A DNA stretch of 5,861 nt, from NCBI GenBank assembly GCA_030147335.1, contig JASKZZ010000245.1:1-5861 (forward strand), in the 5' to 3' direction. Each line of letters opens with the position of its first letter. Positions within the stretch are counted from its first letter, which is position 1. This document shows positions 1 through 5,554 of the stretch, one piece after another. The notes under the pieces were generated by a model, which was not told the origin of the DNA, did no database searches, and was given only the letters and a program-made list of their open reading frames with translations. This DNA comes from Herpetosiphonaceae bacterium. Lineage in GTDB: Bacteria > Chloroflexota > Chloroflexia > Chloroflexales > Kallotenuaceae. The translations under genes were made by a program, and so were the position numbers.

Positions 1-503
1 GGATTGAGCCGAAGCAAAATTGGCTGCGGTTCATAGCCTTGTTGGATTCGACTCAGAGTTAGTTCAGCCAGTAGCCGTAGCTCATCGAGACTATCAACAA
101 TGATCCGACCGATGCCCCAGGCCAACGCTTGTTCTAGCTCATGCCGAGGCTTAGCGTTTCCATGAAAATGAACGTGGTCAAGCGCAACGCCGGCATGACG
201 GGCAACCGCAACCTCACCTAATGAAACACAATCAAGGCCAAGTCCCCACTTGGTTATAAGCTGGGCGACCGGAACATTCAACAGCGCTTTGCTGGCATAG
301 TGTGCGGTACTCGCTGCCGGATAATATGTTTGTAGCGCGTTAGTAAAGCGGCGTGCCGTGTCTTGTAGCGTTTGCTCGTCCAGCACGTAAAGCGGCGTGC
401 CGTATTCCTGTACAAGCGACTCAACTGTGCATCCGCCAAGCACTAGCTGTCCATCAATGTGTGTGGCCGTTGCAGGCCAAATGTTGTGATCGAAGAATTG
501 CAT
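1..503 (-). CDS. lysA: Diaminopimelate decarboxylase, N-terminal part (truncated by window edge)
   Basis: Decarboxylates meso-diaminopimelate to L-lysine, the last step of the DAP pathway, as a cytoplasmic PLP enzyme of the alanine-racemase-like fold (type III). About 167 residues are visible, from ATG at 503 to the left edge; the C-terminal half is missing. Seen directly: the entry strand YGTPLYVLDE (residues 34-43), the PLP-lysine motif HYASKAL with Lys72, then GLGLDCVSLGE (87-97) and HFHGNAK (112-118), both hallmark blocks of LysA, and finally LRLNP at the edge. These blocks fit LysA better than arginine or ornithine decarboxylases of the same fold, but the substrate-specific C-terminal motifs are outside the window. 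The upstream sequence has no clear Shine-Dalgarno (GACACC just before the ATG), and no other start lies close by in frame. It is divergent from the propeller gene at 798. Confidence 0.87.
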   Translation of the reverse strand, partial: MQFFDHNIWPATATHIDGQLVLGGCTVESLVQEYGTPLYVLDEQTLQDTARRFTNALQTYYPAASTAHYASKALLNVPVAQLITKWGLGLDCVSLGEVAVARHAGVALDHVHFHGNAKPRHELEQALAWGIGRIIVDSLDELRLLAELTLSRIQQGYEPQPILLRLN

Positions 504-553
504 GGTGTCAAGATACCCATATGAGCTACAACTTGGCAAGTAGTTAAAGTAAT

Positions 554-581
554 TTGACAAATATTAGAATAATGATATTAA
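554..581 (+). promoter_or_regulatory. Possible sigma70-type promoter, distal, for the propeller gene
   Basis: A perfect TTGACA (-35) at 554-559 is followed after 16 bases by TATTAA (576-581), a four-of-six match to the -10 consensus. The surroundings are AT-rich. If used, it would leave a leader of roughly 200 bases before the start at 798. The -10 match is weak, so this is only a candidate. Confidence 0.3.
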
Positions 582-714
582 GTAGTAACCCAGTTGTAGC
601 AAAGAATACATCTTTGGTCGAATGATTACGATGCTAACGCGTAATATTCTACAACAGTACCCGAATCTGATATTCATGTGGCAACTTTGTCACAGCTATT
701 TCACAACTAATTCA

Positions 715-743
715 TAGACGGTTTTGACAACGGTTGCTACAAT
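715..743 (+). promoter_or_regulatory. Possible sigma70-type promoter, proximal, for the propeller gene
   Basis: TACAAT (738-743, five of six matches to the -10 consensus) lies 17 bases after TAGACG (715-720, four of six matches to TTGACA). Transcription would start near 750, giving a short leader of about 50 bases. The spacing is optimal, but the -35 is imperfect. It is an alternative or addition to the candidate at 554. Confidence 0.33.
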
Positions 744-786
744 CGCGCTTATTGAAACCAACAAACACATAAACTATCCGAAAGGT

Positions 787-792
787 AGGAGG
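787..792 (+). promoter_or_regulatory. Strong Shine-Dalgarno of the propeller gene
   Basis: A full AGGAGG sits five bases before the ATG at 798. It fixes the start codon and suggests efficient translation. Confidence 0.85.
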
Positions 793-797
793 AACAC

Positions 798-2579
798 ATG
801 AATCGTCGGTCGATTGAGTGGCTGAAACGGGGCCTAGCAGTTTCGACGCTAGGGGCGGTGCTTGCAAGCACCGGAGCTTCGGCAGCTCCCTGGTCCGGCA
901 ATCGCACCCAATTTGCGTCGCCGCGCTTCCAGCAAGTTTGGAATGCCGCCGACCAAGCGGTGCAGCTTGGCCAAACAACGCGTTCTTGGACGTGGGGCCC
1001 TAGCCCCTGGTTCGATTATAGAGAATTTTACAAGCAGTCGCCTAACGGCTTGCGCCAAGTACAGTATTTCGACAAGAGCCGTATGGAGATCAACAATCCT
1101 GCGGTAACAACAGGTCCGCTGAATGGCGTTACCAACGGCTTGCTCCCGGTCGAAATGGTTTCGGGCCGTGTAAAGCTGGGTGATGCGGCGACCGAGGCGG
1201 AAAATGAGCCACGCGCTGCGGCTGAAATTCCAGTTGCCGGCGACCCGCCCGCGCAAAATCCGAATGCTCCAACCTATGCCAGCTTCCGTGGTGTAGCAAC
1301 AACCGATAATCCTTACAAGGATGCGAACAAGGTCGGTCAGCGCGTCGGTCAAACGTTTAGCAAGAATGGCTCGATTGGTTTCCGTCAGGACTTGGCCGAT
1401 AAGCCAGGCACCGATATTGTGGTCTACGAGACCGTAACCGGCCATAACGTGCCGCGTGTCTTCAACGATTTCCGCAACGCAGGACCAGTCGCAGCAATTG
1501 CAGCATTCGGCTACCCGGTTACAGACCCCTACTGGATTACAGCAAAGGTCGGCGGCCAGGACAAGGACATCATGGTGCAGATCTTTGAGCGCCGCGTGGT
1601 GACCTATACACCGTCGAACCCAGCTCAGTATCAAGTCGAGATGGGCAACGTCGGCCAGCACTACTTCCAGTGGCGCTACCCAGAGCTTGGTACCCCATGG
1701 TCGTCAAGCGAGCCGAACCTACCAATCGCGTTCGCCTCAAAGCGTGACAGCGCCGAGTTCAACGTGTACACCATGGACGCCAATGGCGCCGGACAGAGCG
1801 CAATCACGGGTAACGCAAAAGAAACGGTTCCGTTCTCAATGCGCCGCTCGTGGAAGCCGGAAAATATCCGCATCTTTGGCGACAGCAAGCGCTTCAACGA
1901 TAAGCGACAGCTTGTCAGCATGAAGCCGGACGGCAGCGATGTTCGTCAGGAACTGAGCAGCGGTGCAAACGATTATAACCCGTCGGTTTCGCCGGATGGC
2001 AAGAAGATCGTATTCGCGTCGGATCGTGATGGCAACGCGGAGCTGTATATCCGCAATATCGGCAGCACAGGTGAGCCAACTCGTCTGACGGATACCATTG
2101 GTTGTATCAACCAATACCCAACATGGTTACCTGACGGCTCAGGCATTGTGTACGAGAGCAACTGCCAGGGTAACTTTGAAGTGTATCGCGGCGCGATCAA
2201 CTATTCGCAGGACAAAACAAACGAGATAACGGTTGCGGCGCTTATTTCGCCCGTCAATGCCACTCGCTTGACCAACAACAACAGCGACGACCGCTTCCCG
2301 CGTGTCTCGCCGGACGGCGGCCGGATCGCCTTTACTGCGAACCGCGACGGCAATGCTGAAATCTACCAGATGAACATCGACGGTGGACAGCAGCAGCGCA
2401 TTACCAACAGCAACGGTGCGGACGACGCTCCAACGTGGTCACCGGACGGCCAGCGCATCGTGTTCAACAGCAACCGTGACGGCGATCATGAAATTTACAT
2501 CATGAACCGCGACGGCAGTGGCCAGATTCAGCTCACCAACAACGGCCAGGATGACGGCTACGCGATCTTCGCACAATAA
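798..2579 (+). CDS. Secreted protein: duplicated N-terminal module plus PD40/TolB-like beta-propeller
   Basis: A 593-residue exported protein of unknown specific function. Residues 1-29 form a Sec signal peptide (basic start, hydrophobic core, probable cleavage after ASA at 27-29). Residues about 35-295 are a module I link to Chloroflexota exported proteins, with motifs VQYFDKSRMEI (88-98), VTNGLL (111-116), GYPVTDPYW (238-246), FERRVVTYTP (263-272) and VEMGNVGQHYF (280-290). Residues about 308-585 hold roughly six PD40 repeats. The clearest are SPDGKKIVFASDRDGNAELY (398-417), SPDGGRIAFTANRDGNAEIY (504-523) and SPDGQRIVFNSNRDGDHEIY (548-567); the second blade (about 345-388) is degenerate. 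Such propellers usually bind ligands or proteins, and the DRDGN/NRDGN/NRDGD loops could hold a cation. The only two cysteines are C436 and C456, within one blade. There is no TolA, TolR or Pal nearby, so a true Tol role is unsupported. It appears monocistronic, closed by the hairpin at 2601. Confidence 0.85.
   Translation: MNRRSIEWLKRGLAVSTLGAVLASTGASAAPWSGNRTQFASPRFQQVWNAADQAVQLGQTTRSWTWGPSPWFDYREFYKQSPNGLRQVQYFDKSRMEINNPAVTTGPLNGVTNGLLPVEMVSGRVKLGDAATEAENEPRAAAEIPVAGDPPAQNPNAPTYASFRGVATTDNPYKDANKVGQRVGQTFSKNGSIGFRQDLADKPGTDIVVYETVTGHNVPRVFNDFRNAGPVAAIAAFGYPVTDPYWITAKVGGQDKDIMVQIFERRVVTYTPSNPAQYQVEMGNVGQHYFQWRYPELGTPWSSSEPNLPIAFASKRDSAEFNVYTMDANGAGQSAITGNAKETVPFSMRRSWKPENIRIFGDSKRFNDKRQLVSMKPDGSDVRQELSSGANDYNPSVSPDGKKIVFASDRDGNAELYIRNIGSTGEPTRLTDTIGCINQYPTWLPDGSGIVYESNCQGNFEVYRGAINYSQDKTNEITVAALISPVNATRLTNNNSDDRFPRVSPDGGRIAFTANRDGNAEIYQMNIDGGQQQRITNSNGADDAPTWSPDGQRIVFNSNRDGDHEIYIMNRDGSGQIQLTNNGQDDGYAIFAQ
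1713..2576 (+). repeat. PD40 propeller repeats inside the secreted protein
   Basis: About six copies of a roughly 40-45-residue repeat with core P-x-[WV]-S-P-D-G-x-x-I-x-F-x-[SA]-x-R-D-G-x-x-E-[IL]-Y followed by an LT or IT turn. Copies 3, 5 and 6 are near-canonical. Copy 4 has LPDGSGIVYES plus a longer loop (residues about 464-488). Copies 1 and 2 are diverged. Repeats were counted by eye, so the blade number is approximate. Confidence 0.75.
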
Positions 2580-2600
2580 AACACCATCCTGAGATAATCG

Positions 2601-2640
2601 AACGACGGCTCTGGGTAATCCCTGGAGCCGTCGTTGTTTT
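2601..2640 (+). terminator. Rho-independent terminator of the propeller gene
   Basis: A perfect 11-base inverted repeat (AACGACGGCTC 2601-2611 with GAGCCGTCGTT 2625-2635) can add an inner GGG/CCC stem around a TAAT loop. It is followed on the plus strand by GTTTT (2636-2640). It begins 22 bases after the stop codon at 2577-2579. The U-tract is on the plus side, assigning it to the upstream gene. Confidence 0.85.
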
Positions 2641-2654
2641 GCTGCAGCACACTT

Positions 2655-2707
2655 TTTAACAAAAACAACGAGACCAGCTCCGAAATGTTCTTGGAGCCGG
2701 TCTCGTT
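2655..2707 (-). terminator. Rho-independent terminator of sbcD
   Basis: Arms 2667-2681 and 2693-2707 are complementary over 15 bases except for one position (2676/2698). In the minus-strand transcript that position is a G-U wobble; on the plus strand it would be an A-C mismatch. On the minus strand the stem runs into GTTTTTGTTAAAAA (down to about 2653), a T-rich tract. Both facts assign it to the minus-strand gene ending at 2756, 48 bases away. Confidence 0.8.
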
Positions 2708-2755
2708 TCGCAGCAGAATGGCGATCTACATGTTATTGGCGGGATACATGGCGGT

Positions 2756-3985
2756 TCAGGTTTCCTGCCGCATTAATCCGTTAGCTACTTTCAACAACCG
2801 CGCTTGCCGATCGTCAGGTGTATTCTTTGTTTGTAAATACAGCTCAAGCGCACGCTGTGGTGTTAAGCCGTCACGGATTTGATCGGCAACTTCGGAAAAA
2901 CGTCCGCGTGTGTTGCGCTCAACGTCGAGTGCCACCGCAGCGACGATGTTTGCTCCTGCGGCTTCGAGCTGCTGATGTATTGCACGCTCGTCGATCGCTG
3001 GACGTTGGCCCGGCAAACATTCAACGATCACGCGCACAACAGCATCCGTGAGGTTGTGCTTTGCGATGGCACGCCGAATACGCTCCTGCGGATCTGGGTG
3101 TTGTCGAACATCGACGCGTACAGTTACAAACGGACGGGCATTAAGCGCGACAAAATGCCAACTGGTATTGTCTTTCTCAATATCGACGATCACAAAGCCT
3201 TTGGGCTCGTCTTCTTCCCCAAAATCGATACGCTCAATACTGCCGGGATACACCGCCGGAGGCTGCGCGCCAATCGCCTGATGCTTGTGGATGTGGCCGA
3301 GCGCAACATAATCAATGCCTGGCAGCGCCAGCAGCGAGCGTGGAATGACCAGATCGTGGCCCAACATCACGCTTCGCTCCGCGCCATACGTAGCGCCGCC
3401 AACCGTTCCATGAAAGGTTAGCACCGTCGGCACGGTTGGGTCCAGTCGCTCAACTGTGCCTTCAATAAAGCTGCCGACCCTGCTCAACATTTCGGTTTCG
3501 AGCGCGCTCATCGGGAGGCCGATCATTTCTTCTTTGGTCAACAATGCTTGTCGGTTCAGCCAGGGAATTGCGATAATCTGAATTGGTCCCGCTTGCGTAT
3601 TAATAACATGGAAGCGCATCTTGGAAGCAACGGTAACACCTTCGATCTGCAGCGTGTCGAAAATTTCGACCGAGTGCGCGCGACTACTGGCAGCAGGTGC
3701 GTCGTGGTTGCCGGTTAAGATAAAAACTGGAAGGCCCGCGCGCACAACTCGCTGAATACGACGGGCAAACTCGCGCTGATGAGTCGGATTGGGGGTGCGA
3801 TTCTTGTAGATATCCCCCGCAATCAACACAAGATCGACTGGCTCCTGGTTGAGGGCATAGTCGAGTACATCGTCGAGGCGGTGGAGGTAATCTTCAAGAC
3901 GACTATGGAGACCAGTTTGCGGGTTGAGATGGCCGTAGTTTTCCATGCCGATATGAATATCGGCCAGGTGTAGCAGTTTTGGCAT
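2756..3985 (-). CDS. sbcD: SbcD/Mre11-type DNA repair exonuclease
   Basis: A 409-residue metallophosphoesterase nuclease, the nuclease subunit that normally pairs with the SMC-like ATPase SbcC to trim double-strand-break ends and open hairpins in the cytoplasm. All expected Mre11 metal-ligand motifs are visible: LADIHIG with D9 and H11, AGDIYKN with D58, TGNHD with N93-H94-D95 (H94 being the usual catalytic histidine), FHG with H192, and GHIHKH with H231 and H233. The capping/C-terminal region (about 280-409) is less conserved and ends with LTPQRALELYL, typical of this family. Length is normal for SbcD. ATG at 3985 starts directly before the first motif, with a modest AGGT Shine-Dalgarno at 3990-3993. 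No sbcC follows: the gene is closed by its own terminator, and its upstream neighbour is divergent. The enzyme is therefore probably complete, but its partner is encoded elsewhere. Confidence 0.9.
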   Translation of the reverse strand: MPKLLHLADIHIGMENYGHLNPQTGLHSRLEDYLHRLDDVLDYALNQEPVDLVLIAGDIYKNRTPNPTHQREFARRIQRVVRAGLPVFILTGNHDAPAASSRAHSVEIFDTLQIEGVTVASKMRFHVINTQAGPIQIIAIPWLNRQALLTKEEMIGLPMSALETEMLSRVGSFIEGTVERLDPTVPTVLTFHGTVGGATYGAERSVMLGHDLVIPRSLLALPGIDYVALGHIHKHQAIGAQPPAVYPGSIERIDFGEEDEPKGFVIVDIEKDNTSWHFVALNARPFVTVRVDVRQHPDPQERIRRAIAKHNLTDAVVRVIVECLPGQRPAIDERAIHQQLEAAGANIVAAVALDVERNTRGRFSEVADQIRDGLTPQRALELYLQTKNTPDDRQARLLKVANGLMRQET

Positions 3986-4168
3986 GGTTACCTGCTGAAC
4001 ACAAAATATATTGCCGGGAAGTGATGGGTGCGGCAGCGGCGCCGTGGAATGCCGCTCACGATGCGGCTCTCAGGATTTGCTCATCTTTCAGCGGTATTAT
4101 ACTACGAACAACTTGAATTTGAAGATATGTTTCTTGCACACAGCGTGCATACGGTTGAGGAGTACAGC
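3986..4168. promoter_or_regulatory. Divergent spacer between sbcD and the S41 protease homologue
   Basis: This 183-base region lies between two divergent starts and should contain both promoters. The best plus-strand -10 candidates are the overlapping TATTAT (4095-4100) and TATACT (4098-4103), but no good -35 was found at the right distance. On that reading transcription would begin near 4110, downstream of the alternative GTG at 4028. GC-rich short inverted repeats (GCCGC 4051-4055 with GCGGC 4063-4067) are present but unremarkable. Confidence 0.4.
4157..4162 (+). promoter_or_regulatory. Shine-Dalgarno that decides the S41 protease start
   Basis: GAGGAG sits six bases before the ATG at 4169. 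The first residues after this ATG form a basic-then-hydrophobic export segment. The longer frame opening at GTG 4028 has no such ribosome site and would bury the export segment 47 residues inside, so 4169 is preferred. Confidence 0.8.
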
Positions 4169-5449
4169 ATGAAGCGGGTGGCAGCGTGGCGACCGCCACT
4201 GTGGATGGTTGCAGTATTGATGGGCTGTACGCTTGCGCTTGGCACCGGAGCGGGCTACGTTCAAGGTGCAGCCAATCGCGGTGAGTGTACTGAGTCGGCA
4301 GAAGTATGTAGTAAGTTTGAAAACTTTTGGAAGGTTTGGAACATTGCTGAAGCGCGATTTCTTGACCCCAAGGCACTTGATGCGGACGAAATGGTTGCCG
4401 GCGCAATCAATGGGATGCTTGACAGCTTAAACGATCAGGGTCATACGCGGTACCAGACTGCGGAAGAATACAAGCATCAGCAAGAAAGTCTTCAGGGTGA
4501 GTTTGAAGGGATTGGCGCGTATATCGGTGTTGAGGGCGAGTTCCCGACGATTACCGCTCCGATTGAAGGCTCTCCCGCAGAGGCGGCGGGTATTCGCGCA
4601 GGTGACGTTATCTTGCGGGTAAACGGCGAGACAACCCGCGGCCTGGAGATCGAAGAGGTTGTACGGCGAGTACGCGGCAAGCCGGGCACAACGGTTAAGC
4701 TGGAAATTCAACACCTGGATCAAGAAGCGCCAGTTGAAATCACTGTTAAGCGCGCGGCTGTGACGGTTCCAGCGGTGACGTGGCGAATGCTGCCGGGCAA
4801 CGTCGCCATGATTCGGTTGGCACAATTCCAGGAAAAGGCGCTCCCCGAGATGCAAAAGGCGATCAAGGCAGCAAAGCAGCAGGGCGCAAAGCATCTCATT
4901 CTGGATGTGCGTAATAATCCCGGTGGCTTACTTACTCAGGCAGTCGGCGTCACCAGTCAGTTTATCCCCGAAGGAAAGACGGTGCTGCGTGTTCGTGACC
5001 GTTCCGGTAAGGAAGAGGTGTACAAGTCGAACGAGGCTAATCCTGAGACCAAGCTGCCGATGGTGGTGTTGATTAACCAGGGCTCGGCGTCGTCCTCGGA
5101 GATTTTTAGCGGAGCGCTGCAAGATTATGGGCGTGCCAAAGTGATTGGCGTGCAAACCCCAGGCGCGGGCAGCGTGCTTTCGCCATTCCAACTTGACGAC
5201 GGCTCGGCGGTGTATCTTGGTACTGCTGAGTGGCTGACGCCGAATGGCCGTAAGATTCGGCACGAAGGCGTCGAGCCTGACATCACTATCGGCTTGTCAA
5301 GTGAGTCGATTCCGCTCACTCCGACAACAGCTAAACGCTTATCTGAAGAGGAGATTCGTCAAACCGAGGACGAGCAAGTTCAGGAAGCGTATCGCGCGCT
5401 CGGCGTCAAGCTTAACGGTAAGCCTTCAACGGCAACTCCAACCAAGTAA
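4169..5449 (+). CDS. PDZ-containing S41 (C-terminal processing) protease homologue, catalytic lysine replaced
   Basis: A 426-residue envelope protein of the CtpA/Prc family, which cleaves exported proteins near their C-termini. An uncleaved anchor or signal peptide lies at about 11-34. C40 and C47 follow outside the membrane and could form a disulfide. Residues 50-105 are the usual helical N-terminal part (AINGMLDSLNDQGHTRY). A PDZ domain spans about 108-195 (GIGAYIG, GIRAGDVILRVNG). The S41 core follows: LILDVRNNPGGLL (243-255), NQGSASSSEIFSGALQDYG (303-321) and EWLTPNGRKI (354-363) to GVEPDI (367-372). By alignment to E. coli Tsp (S430, D441, K455), Ser308 and Asp319 are in place, but the lysine position is Ala333 (TPGAGSV instead of FGKGSV). 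It may use another base or be a non-peptidase homologue. No partner gene is adjacent. The tail after 375 is charged and low in conservation. Confidence 0.88.
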   Translation: MKRVAAWRPPLWMVAVLMGCTLALGTGAGYVQGAANRGECTESAEVCSKFENFWKVWNIAEARFLDPKALDADEMVAGAINGMLDSLNDQGHTRYQTAEEYKHQQESLQGEFEGIGAYIGVEGEFPTITAPIEGSPAEAAGIRAGDVILRVNGETTRGLEIEEVVRRVRGKPGTTVKLEIQHLDQEAPVEITVKRAAVTVPAVTWRMLPGNVAMIRLAQFQEKALPEMQKAIKAAKQQGAKHLILDVRNNPGGLLTQAVGVTSQFIPEGKTVLRVRDRSGKEEVYKSNEANPETKLPMVVLINQGSASSSEIFSGALQDYGRAKVIGVQTPGAGSVLSPFQLDDGSAVYLGTAEWLTPNGRKIRHEGVEPDITIGLSSESIPLTPTTAKRLSEEEIRQTEDEQVQEAYRALGVKLNGKPSTATPTK

Positions 5450-5471
5450 GCGACGGAAACAATCAGCTTAT

Positions 5472-5500
5472 AAGGCGGTAGGTGATACACCTGCCGCCTT
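5472..5500. terminator. Hairpin between convergent genes, possible weak bidirectional terminator
   Basis: Arms 5472-5484 and 5488-5500 pair over 13 bases with one G-U wobble and a three-base loop (ATA). It begins 23 bases after the stop of the S41 homologue and 55 bases before the end of the JAMM gene. Neither side carries a real U-tract (CACGTTG on the plus side, ATAAGCTG on the minus side), so termination efficiency is uncertain. Confidence 0.5.
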
Positions 5501-5554
5501 CACGTTGTGGAATAGGAACCAAATGCTAGCTTTACCGCCTTGTCCGGTTGAAGC

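Larger units (their letters stand above)
504..797. promoter_or_regulatory. Divergent intergenic region between lysA and the propeller gene
   Basis: This 294-base spacer separates two divergent start codons and is visibly more AT-rich than the flanking genes, especially around 540-600 and 640-720. No coding signal was found on either strand. It must hold the promoters of both genes. Short related words recur: GCTACAACT at 525-533, its exact inverse complement at 592-600, CTACAAC at 649-655 and GCTACAAT at 737-744. Whether these are operators is unknown. No riboswitch or tRNA-like fold could be recognised by eye. Confidence 0.6.

Noticed and set aside
724..743. TTGACA (724-729) with TACAAT (738-743) as one promoter
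   Set aside because: The spacer is only 8 bases, far too short for a sigma70 promoter. TACAAT pairs better with TAGACG at 715-720.
798..887. Twin-arginine signal from the RR near the N-terminus of the propeller protein
   Set aside because: The sequence RRSIEW lacks the Tat consensus (S-R-R-x-F-L-K), and the segment fits a normal Sec signal peptide.
849..1661. Long open frame on the minus strand opposite the propeller gene (270 codons)
   Set aside because: It lies entirely inside a gene with a signal peptide, recognised motifs and strong ribosome site. Its translation is rich in Cys, Arg and His, with no recognisable domain: a shadow frame.
2879..3421. Open frame on the plus strand opposite sbcD (180 codons)
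   Set aside because: The opposite strand encodes intact Mre11 motifs through this stretch, and the plus-strand translation shows no family features.
4030..4067. GC-rich inverted repeats in the sbcD/S41 spacer as an operator
   Set aside because: The arms are only 5-6 bases and overlap in competing pairings; this is expected in GC-rich sequence.
4217..4228. Possible lipobox LMGC (residues 17-20) in the S41 homologue
   Set aside because: Met at -2 is atypical, and the hydrophobic stretch continues past the cysteine, so a membrane anchor or ordinary signal peptide is more likely.
4427..4894. Open frame on the minus strand opposite the PDZ/S41 gene
   Set aside because: It overlaps the PDZ domain and the start of the S41 core on the real coding strand; no ribosome site or motif supports it.
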